The notes under the pieces were generated by a model that saw only the letters and a list, made by a program, of their open reading frames with translations, was not told the origin of the DNA and did no database searches. Position numbers and translations under genes: made by a program. Positions 26,698-33,958 of a stretch of DNA of 64,000 nucleotides are shown here, in pieces (the stretch's first letter is position 1; each line of letters begins with the position of its first letter). Location of the stretch: contig DVLL01000021.1 of assembly GCA_018715525.1 (NCBI GenBank), positions 1-64,000 of the forward strand, read 5' to 3'. Origin of the DNA: Candidatus Faeciplasma pullistercoris. GTDB lineage: Bacteria > Bacillota > Clostridia > Oscillospirales > Ruminococcaceae.

Positions 26698-26714
26698 TCA
26701 AATCATCAACTTTG

Positions 26715-26748
26715 AACCCCAAGCACATAGCTGCGCTTGGGGTTTTTA
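26715..26748 (+). terminator. terminator of rplU-prp-rpmA
   Basis: AACCCCAAGC (26715-26724) pairs with GCTTGGGGTT (26735-26744), followed by TTT. obg lies only about 45 bases further on and may be reached by readthrough. Confidence 0.8.
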
Positions 26749-26790
26749 ACTTTGAGTAAACAGAGCTTTTTTTCAGGAGGGATGCGCTGT

Positions 26791-28071
26791 ATGGCTGCGT
26801 TTGTGGATGAAGTAAATATCAGCGTTCAGGCGGGTGACGGCGGAGACGGCTGCGTATCTTTTCATCGAGAGAAGTATGTTGCTGCCGGAGGACCTGACGG
26901 CGGAGACGGCGGAAGAGGCGGAAATATCGTATTTTTGGTTGACGACAACCTCAGTACGCTTATAGATTTCAGGTATAAGCGCAAGTATGTCGCGGCTAAC
27001 GGCGCCAACGGAGGTCCTAACAACAGCTTTGGCAAGGGTGCGGACGATCTTATTATAAAGGTTCCGAGAGGAACGGTCGTCACCGATAGGCAGACCGGAA
27101 GGCTGCTTGCCGACATGTCCGGCTCAGAGCCTGTGATAATAGCTAAAGGTGGTCGCGGAGGCAGGGGAAACGCCCGCTTTGCCACCGCAACAAGGCAGAT
27201 CCCGAGATTCGCAAAGCCTGGTTTCAAGGGTCAGAAGCTTGAGCTGAAGCTTGAGCTGAAGCTTTTGGCGGATGTGGGACTTGTGGGATTCCCGAATGTC
27301 GGTAAATCCACTCTTATATCTGTAGTGTCGTCTGCTAAGCCGAAGATAGCAAATTATCATTTCACTACGCTCACGCCTGTTTTGGGCGTTGTAAAGGTCT
27401 CAGAGGGTAATTCGTTTGTAATGGCGGATATTCCCGGACTGATTGAGGGTGCGAGCGACGGAATAGGCCTGGGTCACGAGTTTTTGAAGCATGTCGAGAG
27501 ATGCCGTCTCATTATACATGTCGTAGATGTCTCGGGAAGCGAGTGCAGGGATCCTATCGAGGATTTTGAGGTTATAAACAGGGAACTGCGCAGATTCAGC
27601 GAGGAGCTTGCAAACGCGCCTCAGCTTGTTGCCGCGAATAAATGCGACCTTGCGTCCAAGGAGCAGATAGAGCGGTTTAAAGAGTATGTCGCCTCGAAGG
27701 GCTATCAGGTGTTTGAGATATCAGCAGCTACCACTCAGGGCACTAAGGAATTGATAGCGGCTACTGCAAATGAGCTTAGTAAGCTGCCGCCATTGAAGAT
27801 ATACCAGCCTGACCCTGTCGAGGAGTGGAGGCCGGAGGAGCTTGCAAGAGACCGCAGCTTCGATGTCAGGGTCGAAGACGGCGTGTATATTGTCGATGCG
27901 GATTGGCTTGAGGGAGTACTAAGGATGGTGGATGTGGACGACTATGAGTCGCTCCAGCATTTCCAGCTTGTTCTTAGGTCAACCGGAATAATAGACAGGC
28001 TCATCGAGCTGGGAATAGAGGACGGAGATACCGTGTCTGTCTGCGGCTTCGAGTTTGACTATGTAAGCTAA
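26791..28071 (+). CDS. obg: GTPase Obg/CgtA
   Basis: 426 residues from the ATG nine bases after AGGAGG; an earlier in-frame ATG overlaps the ribosome binding site and an even earlier one lies in the terminator. The glycine-rich Obg fold (DGGDGCVSFHREK..GGPDGGDGGRGG) is followed by a G domain with GFPNVGKST, DIPGLIEGA and NKCDL, and an OCT domain (about 345-426, RDRSFDVRVEDGVYIVDADWLE). Obg is an essential 50S assembly and stress GTPase; its position after rpmA is conserved. Confidence 0.96.
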   Translation: MAAFVDEVNISVQAGDGGDGCVSFHREKYVAAGGPDGGDGGRGGNIVFLVDDNLSTLIDFRYKRKYVAANGANGGPNNSFGKGADDLIIKVPRGTVVTDRQTGRLLADMSGSEPVIIAKGGRGGRGNARFATATRQIPRFAKPGFKGQKLELKLELKLLADVGLVGFPNVGKSTLISVVSSAKPKIANYHFTTLTPVLGVVKVSEGNSFVMADIPGLIEGASDGIGLGHEFLKHVERCRLIIHVVDVSGSECRDPIEDFEVINRELRRFSEELANAPQLVAANKCDLASKEQIERFKEYVASKGYQVFEISAATTQGTKELIAATANELSKLPPLKIYQPDPVEEWRPEELARDRSFDVRVEDGVYIVDADWLEGVLRMVDVDDYESLQHFQLVLRSTGIIDRLIELGIEDGDTVSVCGFEFDYVS

Positions 28072-28090
28072 CCGATGAGGGGTAATTTTG

Positions 28091-28486
28091 ATGCCAATTC
28101 TCGATAAGAAAACGGTTGGGATGTATAGCCCTCTTGCGCTTGCGTTTTACGGCGACAGCGTGTACGAAAAGCTTGTAAGAGAGAAGCTGATAATGCACGC
28201 CAACATGCCTGCCGGAAAGCTTCACAGCCTTGCAGTCAGGTTTGTATGCTGTGAGTTCCAGTCAGCCGCTTGCGATGTCATACACCCTCTTTTGAGCCAA
28301 GAAGAGCTTGATATAATGCGCAGGGGAAGAAACGCCAGCGGGATAACCGCCCCGAAGCATTCAAAGGTGGCACAGTACAGGCGCGCGACATCTCTTGAGT
28401 GTCTTTTTGGCTATCTTGAGCTGATAGGCGAGGGCGAAAGAGTAAAAGAACTCTTTGAAAAGATTTGGGAAACAGTTGAAATATAG
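28091..28486 (+). CDS. mrnC: Mini-ribonuclease 3
   Basis: 131 residues; the ATG is preceded by GAGGGG. The protein is an RNase III catalytic domain alone: LALAFYGDSVYEKLVREKL holds the signature aspartate region, and the acidic residues near the C-terminus (SLECLFGYLELIGE) complete the site. Without a double-stranded RNA-binding domain it matches MrnC, which matures 23S rRNA in Firmicutes. The link with obg and L27/L21 fits a 50S assembly role. Confidence 0.9.
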   Translation: MPILDKKTVGMYSPLALAFYGDSVYEKLVREKLIMHANMPAGKLHSLAVRFVCCEFQSAACDVIHPLLSQEELDIMRRGRNASGITAPKHSKVAQYRRATSLECLFGYLELIGEGERVKELFEKIWETVEI

Positions 28487-28504
28487 TCCGGAATGGATTA
28501 TAAT
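28476..28504 (+). promoter_or_regulatory. promoter of yebC
   Basis: TTGAAA, 17 bp spacer, TATAAT, overlapping the last codons of mrnC; RNA start near 28511, about 55 bases before the yebC ATG. Confidence 0.65.
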
Positions 28505-28566
28505 ATTTCGGCGGAGTTTTATATCATATATCAATTATAAGATACAATATAATGGCGGAGGATTTT

Positions 28567-29310
28567 ATGTCAGGACATTCAAAATGGAACAATATCAAGC
28601 GTAAAAAGGAAGCCGCGGACGGAGCTAAAGCCAAGGTATTTACCAGAATAGGAAGAGAGATTTCGGTCTGCGTTAAGGAAGGCGGACCCGACCCTGCGTC
28701 CAACTCAAAGCTAAAGGATCTTATTTCCAAGGCAAAGGCAAACAATGTCCCCAATGATAACATTGACAGGATTATTAAAAAGGCTGCCGGAGAAGGGGAC
28801 AAGAACAACTACGAGACCATGGTTTATGAGGGCTACGGTCCAGGCGGAGTAGCTGTTATAGTCGAGTGCCTGACAGACAACAAAAACCGCACTGCGGGAG
28901 ATGTAAGGCATTACTTTGACAAGTTCGGCGGAAATATGGGGACTACCGGCTGCGTATCCTTTATGTTTACCCGTAAGGGAATCATAATCCTTGAAAACGA
29001 GGGCTGTGACGAGGATAAGCTTATGGAGGACTGCTTTGAGGCAGGGGCTGATGACTTCAATGTCGATGGAGAATCCATTGAGGTTTCAACAGATCCAAAC
29101 TCTGTATACGCCATTTCCGACAAGCTCAGGGAGATGGGATACAGCGTGATTTCCGCCGAGGACAGCATGGTTCCTTCTACCTACACGACGCTTAGTGACG
29201 AGGAGCAGATAAGGCATATGAACCTTCTTTTGGAGGCTCTTGACGACAACGACGATGTGCAGCAGGTCTACCACAACTGGGATATGCCTCAGGAGGACTC
29301 TGAGGATTAA
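28567..29310 (+). CDS. YebC/PmpR family protein (TACO1 family)
   Basis: 247 residues from MSGHSKWNNIKRKKEAADGAKAKVF, the invariant start of the family, with GGAGG upstream; an ATG five codons earlier would overlap that site. The family was long described as transcriptional regulators and more recently, for YebC proteins, linked to translation of difficult peptide motifs on the ribosome. All three YebC domains are present, with an acidic C-terminus. Single-gene unit with its own promoter and terminator. Confidence 0.95.
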   Translation: MSGHSKWNNIKRKKEAADGAKAKVFTRIGREISVCVKEGGPDPASNSKLKDLISKAKANNVPNDNIDRIIKKAAGEGDKNNYETMVYEGYGPGGVAVIVECLTDNKNRTAGDVRHYFDKFGGNMGTTGCVSFMFTRKGIIILENEGCDEDKLMEDCFEAGADDFNVDGESIEVSTDPNSVYAISDKLREMGYSVISAEDSMVPSTYTTLSDEEQIRHMNLLLEALDDNDDVQQVYHNWDMPQEDSED

Positions 29311-29346
29311 GATCTGGGAGTAAAGTATTTGTGCGTTAGATTGTTT

Positions 29347-29380
29347 GCACCTGTGCTTGTGAAGCGCAGGTGCTTTTTTT
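29347..29380 (+). terminator. terminator of yebC
   Basis: GCACCTG (29347-29353) pairs with CAGGTGC (29367-29373), with an inner GCTT/AAGC pair, followed by seven T. Confidence 0.85.
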
Positions 29381-29626
29381 ATTTTCTTGCATTATGTATA
29401 AAATCATAACGCATTTTATATATCGATTATGCATGTTTGATGCTGCTCTGATATAAAAGCGTATGAGCTTAAAAATCAGGAATTTATGCATAAATATATT
29501 GTCATGTCTGTTTGATTAAATGTATATAATCTACAATTTGTGCTCTTTGGCAGGATAAAGTCTCCGATTTGCATTTTGTTCTTTGGCGTAGTAAAATGTA
29601 GTCACTCAATAAGCGGAGGGATTAAA
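29381..29626 (+). other. AT-rich intergenic region upstream of an ECF S component
   Basis: About 245 bases without a gene. A TATAAT at 29525-29530 with TTGTCA 20 bases upstream is a weak promoter candidate. The leader after it has two TTCTTTGGC-like repeats (near 29543 and 29579) but I recognise no riboswitch; a vitamin-responsive element would be expected by analogy with folT. Confidence 0.4.
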
Positions 29627-30295
29627 ATGAAAAACAAAAAACTGACATTTATTATAGCTGTCGGACTTATGGCTGCGCTCTGCTTTGTAGGCAACTACAT
29701 TCAGATTAAGATTCCGAACGGAGTGCTCATTACAAGAGTGCATCTCGGAAACTCGATGTGCCTGCTCGCAGGAATACTTTTCGGCGGACTCGGCGGAGGC
29801 CTCGCGTCCGGCATAGGAGCGGCGCTGTATGACCTTCTTGACCCTGCGTACATCATCTCATCACCGTTTACCTTCCTATCAAAATTTGCGATGGGATATA
29901 TATGCGGAGAGCTTGCGTCCAGATTCAAGACACGCGAGAAGAACTCAAAGAATGTTGCAGGCATAGTCGTGAGCGCTGCGGCAGGACAGATTGCGTATAT
30001 AGTTTTGTATCTTCTTAAGACTTATCTGGGACAGATACTTCTCGGAGCTGCGCACGAAACTGCTCTGACCGCTACAGCGACAAACGCGATAACCTCTTCG
30101 GTGAATGCGGTGCTTGCGATTGTCATATCGGTTCCTCTTTTCTACGCGCTCAAGGTTCCGCTGTCATCCACCTATTTTGCCGACCTCATCTATGACAAGC
30201 CAAAGATGACAAAGTGGTATGTATGGGTAATAGCGATTATACTATTCCTTGCGGTATCCGTCGGAGCGATATACTTCTACTCGATGAACAAATAG
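29627..30295 (+). CDS. ECF transporter S component, substrate unknown
   Basis: 222 residues from the ATG preceded by GGAGGG. Six hydrophobic segments, a VGNYIQIKIP stretch after helix 1, and a central LAGILFGGLGGGLASGIGAALYDLLDP motif typical of the substrate-binding subunits of ECF transporters. It would plug into the EcfA1-A2-T module encoded at 17843-20377. The vitamin cannot be named from sequence: it lacks the RibU, BioY, ThiT and FolT signatures. A final helix after residue 195 is an addition to the usual six. Confidence 0.85.
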   Translation: MKNKKLTFIIAVGLMAALCFVGNYIQIKIPNGVLITRVHLGNSMCLLAGILFGGLGGGLASGIGAALYDLLDPAYIISSPFTFLSKFAMGYICGELASRFKTREKNSKNVAGIVVSAAAGQIAYIVLYLLKTYLGQILLGAAHETALTATATNAITSSVNAVLAIVISVPLFYALKVPLSSTYFADLIYDKPKMTKWYVWVIAIILFLAVSVGAIYFYSMNK

Positions 30296-30318
30296 CATCT
30301 ATACATTTCATATGTCCT

Positions 30319-30357
30319 AATCCCCAAGGCTGTAAATACGGCTTTGGGGATTGATTT
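30319..30357 (+). terminator. terminator of the ECF S component gene
   Basis: AATCCCCAA (30319-30327) pairs with TTGGGGATT (30344-30352), followed by GATTT. The 3' arm overlaps the -35 of the prmA promoter. Confidence 0.65.
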
Positions 30358-30379
30358 AGCTGCGCTGTTATGGTAAAAT
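30351..30379 (+). promoter_or_regulatory. promoter of prmA
   Basis: TTGATT, 17 bp spacer, TAAAAT. The -35 lies in the 3' arm of the preceding terminator. Confidence 0.55.
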
Positions 30380-30461
30380 CAGTCGCGTAAAGCAGTTTTG
30401 CATTTTTGCGGCGCCATGTGTTGTGCTGGGCGAGCGAATTATTTTGAAGGGAAGCTTGTGT

Positions 30462-31430
30462 ATGGAGTGGAAGGAGTTAAAAATATACACCTCTCACGAG
30501 GGCGTAGAGCCGCTGTCAAACGCTCTTATCAACTTCGGGATCAACGGATTTGTTATAAATGACCCTGAGGATATACGAGAGTTTGAAAGAAACAAAAACG
30601 CGTCTTGGGACTATATCGGGGAAGAGGTATGGGAGCTTTGCGGGAATGACACCTTTGTTACCGTTTATGTACCTGAAGATGAAAGCGGAATTTCCGACCT
30701 TGAGGCGGTAAAGTCTGCTGTAAGCCTGCTTAAGTCATCGCCTGACGCGGCGAAGTACGGCGAGCTGAGCGTTAAGTCTGGCAATATCCGTGAGGAGGAC
30801 TGGGCAAACAACTGGAAGCAGTACTTCAAGCCGCTGGAGATAGGTGAAAAGCTCATTATAAAACCGTCGTGGGAAAATCTTCCCGAGAGCAACAGCCGTA
30901 CAGTGCTTGAGCTCGATCCGGAGACAAGCTTTGGCACAGGACGCCATCATACGACAAGGCTTTGCCTTGAGCTTATTGAAAAAAATGTCTTTGGCGGCGA
31001 GAGGGTATGCGACCTTGGCTGCGGCAGCGGAATTATCTCTATTGCAGCCCTGCTTTTGGGAGCTGATAGCGCTGTTGCCGTTGATATTTCTCCGGACGCC
31101 GCCGGAACCTCGAAGCAGAACGCCCTAAAGAACGGCATACCTGACGACAAGTATGTTTCTTTCTGCGGAGATGTTACCACAGACACAGTTCTGCTTGAGA
31201 AAATCGGAGCAGGGTTTGACATAGTTGCCGCTAACATTGTCGCTGACGTCCTTATTGCAATGAAGCAGGTATTTGCTGAATTGACAGCTCCCGGAGGATA
31301 TTTGATTCTTTCCGGCATAATAACGGAGAGAAGGGAAGAGGTGCTGGAGGCTGTCACCAAGCTCGGATTTGAGCTGCTTGAGTCAAGGGAATGCGAGATG
31401 TGGAACGCCGCAGCTTTAAGGAAGCTATGA
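30462..31430 (+). CDS. prmA: ribosomal protein L11 methyltransferase
   Basis: 322 residues from MEWKELKIYT; an upstream in-frame ATG lacks a ribosome binding site. The N-terminal substrate-binding domain ends in EEDWANNWKQYFKPLEIG, a PrmA hallmark, followed by DPETSFGTGRHHTTR, motif I CDLGCGSGIISI and NIVADVL. PrmA methylates lysines and the N-terminus of L11 with S-adenosylmethionine. The stop overlaps the next start (ATGA), so the pseudouridine synthase is translationally coupled. Confidence 0.95.
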   Translation: MEWKELKIYTSHEGVEPLSNALINFGINGFVINDPEDIREFERNKNASWDYIGEEVWELCGNDTFVTVYVPEDESGISDLEAVKSAVSLLKSSPDAAKYGELSVKSGNIREEDWANNWKQYFKPLEIGEKLIIKPSWENLPESNSRTVLELDPETSFGTGRHHTTRLCLELIEKNVFGGERVCDLGCGSGIISIAALLLGADSAVAVDISPDAAGTSKQNALKNGIPDDKYVSFCGDVTTDTVLLEKIGAGFDIVAANIVADVLIAMKQVFAELTAPGGYLILSGIITERREEVLEAVTKLGFELLESRECEMWNAAALRKL

Positions 31431-32068
31431 GCGAGCCTAAGCTTATATATCAGGACATGCATATCTGCGTTATAGAAAAGCCCGCAGGAATAAGCTCAGA
31501 GGCTCAGATGATTGAAAAGCTTAATCAACTATATGGGCTAAAGGCATATGCGGTCCACCGCTTAGACAAAGAAGCCGGAGGACTGATGGTATACGCCTTG
31601 AACTCGGAAGCTGCCGCAGGGCTCTCTTCAGCAATCGCGGCAGGGGAGTTTGAGAAGATTTATCTCGCAGTTGTAATAGGGCACATGCCGGAAGCCTCAG
31701 GCATGCTTGAAGATTATCTGTATCACGACAAAAACAGAAACAAGTCATATTCAGTAAAATCTGAGCGCAAGGGAGTAAAGTATGCCAAGCTCGAGTACTC
31801 TGTTCTTTCAGAGCGGGAGTTTGACGGCATCTGCCTGTCGCTTGTGAGAATACGGCTTCATACAGGTAGAACTCATCAGATAAGGGTGCAGTTTTCCTCA
31901 AGGAAGCATCCTTTATACGGAGACGGAAGGTACGGAGGAAAGGCAAAGGCTTCGAGGCTTTGTCTATGGTCGCACAAGCTTGGATTTTGCCACCCCGCGA
32001 CCGGAGAGAGAATGGAATTTACTTTGGCTCCTCCCGAGGTTTTTCCGTGGACGCTGTTTGAGCTTTAG
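31427..32068 (+). CDS. RluA-family pseudouridine synthase without S4 domain
   Basis: 213 residues. HRLDKEAGGLMVYA contains the catalytic D47, and RIRLHTGRTHQIRVQF and HPLYGDGRYGG are the other conserved blocks of the RluA/RluC/RluD family. There is no N-terminal S4 RNA-binding domain, so the protein is at the short end of the family. It probably modifies uridines in rRNA or tRNA; the exact sites cannot be assigned. It ends the prmA operon at a strong terminator. Confidence 0.9.
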   Translation: MSEPKLIYQDMHICVIEKPAGISSEAQMIEKLNQLYGLKAYAVHRLDKEAGGLMVYALNSEAAAGLSSAIAAGEFEKIYLAVVIGHMPEASGMLEDYLYHDKNRNKSYSVKSERKGVKYAKLEYSVLSEREFDGICLSLVRIRLHTGRTHQIRVQFSSRKHPLYGDGRYGGKAKASRLCLWSHKLGFCHPATGERMEFTLAPPEVFPWTLFEL

Positions 32069-32091
32069 GCAAATGATTAAATATATAAGTG

Positions 32092-32130
32092 AAGCCTATC
32101 TATCCTGTTTGCCGGATAGATAGGCTTTTT
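32092..32130 (+). terminator. terminator of the prmA operon
   Basis: A 14 bp perfect stem, 32092-32105 with 32113-32126 (AAGCCTATCTATCC arm), followed by TTTT. It separates this operon from the convergent cls gene. Confidence 0.88.
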
Positions 32131-32143
32131 GACTTATATTTCA

Positions 32144-33670
32144 TTACATCAGAGGAGAGAATATTTTGAGCACCGCCTGTACAAAGGCATAGACCGGTCC
32201 TCGCTTGTTGAGCTGCTCAATGGTTATCTCTTTGCTCTTGCTTTGCGTTTCGAGGAAGTCCTCTTCGACCTGAGCCACGCATTTAGATTTGTACGCGAGT
32301 ATGCAGTTTTCAAAGTGAAGGTAAAAGCTTCTGAAATCAAAGTTTGCAGTACCCACGATGCAGACCTTGCTGTCTGCGGTAACGGATTTCGCATGGATGA
32401 AGCCGGGGGTATACTCAAATATTCTCACTCCGGCGTTGAGAAGCTCGCGGTAGTTTGACCTTGTCACCGCAAACACCATTTTTTTATCTGGTATGCTTGG
32501 TGTGATTATCCTTACGTCTACTCCGCTCATCGCGGCATGACGAAGAGCTGTTGTCATTTCGTTGTCAAGTATGAGATATGGCGTTGTGACGTATAGAGTC
32601 TTGGTTGCACAGTTGATTAAGCCGATATAAGCGAGCTCGCATATCAGTTCGTCGGTTGAAGGCCCATCGGCAAACGGCTGGACATATCCGTCAGGCTCGC
32701 ACAAAAGATCGCTTGAGTATTCCGCGTAGTCAATTTTTGATTCTCCCCGCGAAAAGTGCCATAGCTGCAAAAATGTCTCAGTCATCTTGATGACGCCGTC
32801 GCCCTTTATCATAATGCCGCTGTCCTTCCAGTGACCGAACCTTTCGACCGCGTTTATATATTCATCTGCTAAGTTTATGCCTCCGGTAAACGCAACTCTG
32901 CCGTCTATCACAAGTATTTTGCGGTGATCGCGGTAGTTGAGAAATGTGTCAAGTGAGGGACTCACTCTGTTGAATACAGATACTCTTATGCCCAGCGACT
33001 CAAGGTATCTGTCATATCCCTTCGGAAGCTTCTGTATGGTCCCGAGATCGTCATACATCAGCCTCACTTCTATTCCCTCGGAGATTTTCTTCTTGAGTAT
33101 GTCCAGAATTCCGTCAAACATCTTTCCCGGCTCGATTATGAAGTACTCCATGAATATAAACTTTTCAGCCTTTGTCAGGGCGCGCAGTATATCTGAGTAA
33201 AACTCTTCGCCGGAGGGAAAATACTTTGTTTCCGTGTTACAGTACACCGGGGCGTAGGCATACTTTTGAAGATATTTCATCTGCCTAGCGGTTTCAGGGT
33301 CATCTTTCTCAATTTCCGGAAGAGGGTCGGAGGTGCTGCGCATAGCGTTGCGCATCATCTGCTTGTAGCTTTTAAAGCGCTTTCCTATTCGATAGCTCTG
33401 CTTTGACTTGGCGAATATCAGGTAGAGCGGAACTCCGCAGAGAGGAAAAAGCATTGCCGCTATTATCCATGTCAGCTTGAAGGATGGGTTCATCGGCTCG
33501 CTTGAGATGTCCAGAACGGTGATGACAGATAAAATCAGGCCGATGACATAGTACCATACGAAGTTGTTTGTCAGCGAAATAAGAAAATAGAACAGAACGA
33601 GAAGCTGAATAAGCACTAAAACTGCGGTAATGAATATTTTAGACTGGATAAACTTCAAAAACCTTCTCAC
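32144..33670 (-). CDS. cls: cardiolipin synthase, phospholipase D type
   Basis: 508 residues, GTG start with AAGGGAG upstream. Two N-terminal membrane helices (about 8-60) are followed by two HKD motifs, HRKILVIDG..FTGGINLADEY and HAKSVTADSKVCIVGTANFDFRSF, the twin catalytic halves of the phospholipase D superfamily. The enzyme joins two phosphatidylglycerols to make cardiolipin and glycerol at the membrane. It is transcribed away from the pseudokinase gene, with both promoters in the shared 288 base interval. Confidence 0.95.
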   Translation of the reverse strand: MRRFLKFIQSKIFITAVLVLIQLLVLFYFLISLTNNFVWYYVIGLILSVITVLDISSEPMNPSFKLTWIIAAMLFPLCGVPLYLIFAKSKQSYRIGKRFKSYKQMMRNAMRSTSDPLPEIEKDDPETARQMKYLQKYAYAPVYCNTETKYFPSGEEFYSDILRALTKAEKFIFMEYFIIEPGKMFDGILDILKKKISEGIEVRLMYDDLGTIQKLPKGYDRYLESLGIRVSVFNRVSPSLDTFLNYRDHRKILVIDGRVAFTGGINLADEYINAVERFGHWKDSGIMIKGDGVIKMTETFLQLWHFSRGESKIDYAEYSSDLLCEPDGYVQPFADGPSTDELICELAYIGLINCATKTLYVTTPYLILDNEMTTALRHAAMSGVDVRIITPSIPDKKMVFAVTRSNYRELLNAGVRIFEYTPGFIHAKSVTADSKVCIVGTANFDFRSFYLHFENCILAYKSKCVAQVEEDFLETQSKSKEITIEQLNKRGPVYAFVQAVLKIFSPLM

Positions 33671-33704
33671 GTGATCGCTCCCTTACAGAAGAATGCTGTA
33701 CTCA

Positions 33705-33733
33705 ATTATATACTGTCTTGTGGAAATTATCAA
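33705..33733 (-). promoter_or_regulatory. promoter of cls
   Basis: On the minus strand, TTGATA (33733-33728), 17 bp spacer, TATAAT (33710-33705). RNA start about 30 bases before the GTG. Confidence 0.75.
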
Positions 33734-33801
33734 TAGTCAAGGAAAATCTTCAGAAATAGTTACAAGTTAGTTACATTAAAATAACAGTTTGCCGATTATG
33801 A

Positions 33802-33830
33802 TTGACATTCATATGCTTCGCTGGTAGAAT
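33802..33830 (+). promoter_or_regulatory. promoter of the pseudokinase gene
   Basis: Perfect TTGACA, 17 bp spacer, TAGAAT. Predicted RNA start at 33836-33838, next to or within the left arm of the long inverted repeat that follows. Confidence 0.75.
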
Positions 33831-33832
33831 GA

Positions 33833-33909
33833 TACCGTCAATATACAAGGGATAATAGGGCTAATGGCTATTTGGACTCGGCTGTATTGTTCCTTGTATG
33901 CTGACGGTA
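33833..33909 (+). promoter_or_regulatory. long imperfect inverted repeat in the pseudokinase leader
   Basis: TACCGTCA (33833-33840) and ATACAAGG (33843-33850) pair with CCTTGTAT (33892-33899) and TGACGGTA (33902-33909). The two bases between arms form one G-U pair and one A-C mismatch, so the stem is 17 of 18 pairs, extendable by a G-U. The ~41 base loop holds a smaller AATAG/CTATT hairpin. No run of T follows, so it is not a terminator. It matches no riboswitch that I know. Confidence 0.6.
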
Positions 33910-33958
33910 GCGAAAAAAAGCTAACCGCATGCTCTTTTTGAAAGGAAAGATCTTTTTG

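Noticed and set aside
27236-27263. Short tandem repeat in obg (Lys-Leu-Glu-Leu units)
   Set aside because: The segment has the same length as in other Obg proteins, so it is normal sequence of alternating charged and leucine residues and no insertion.
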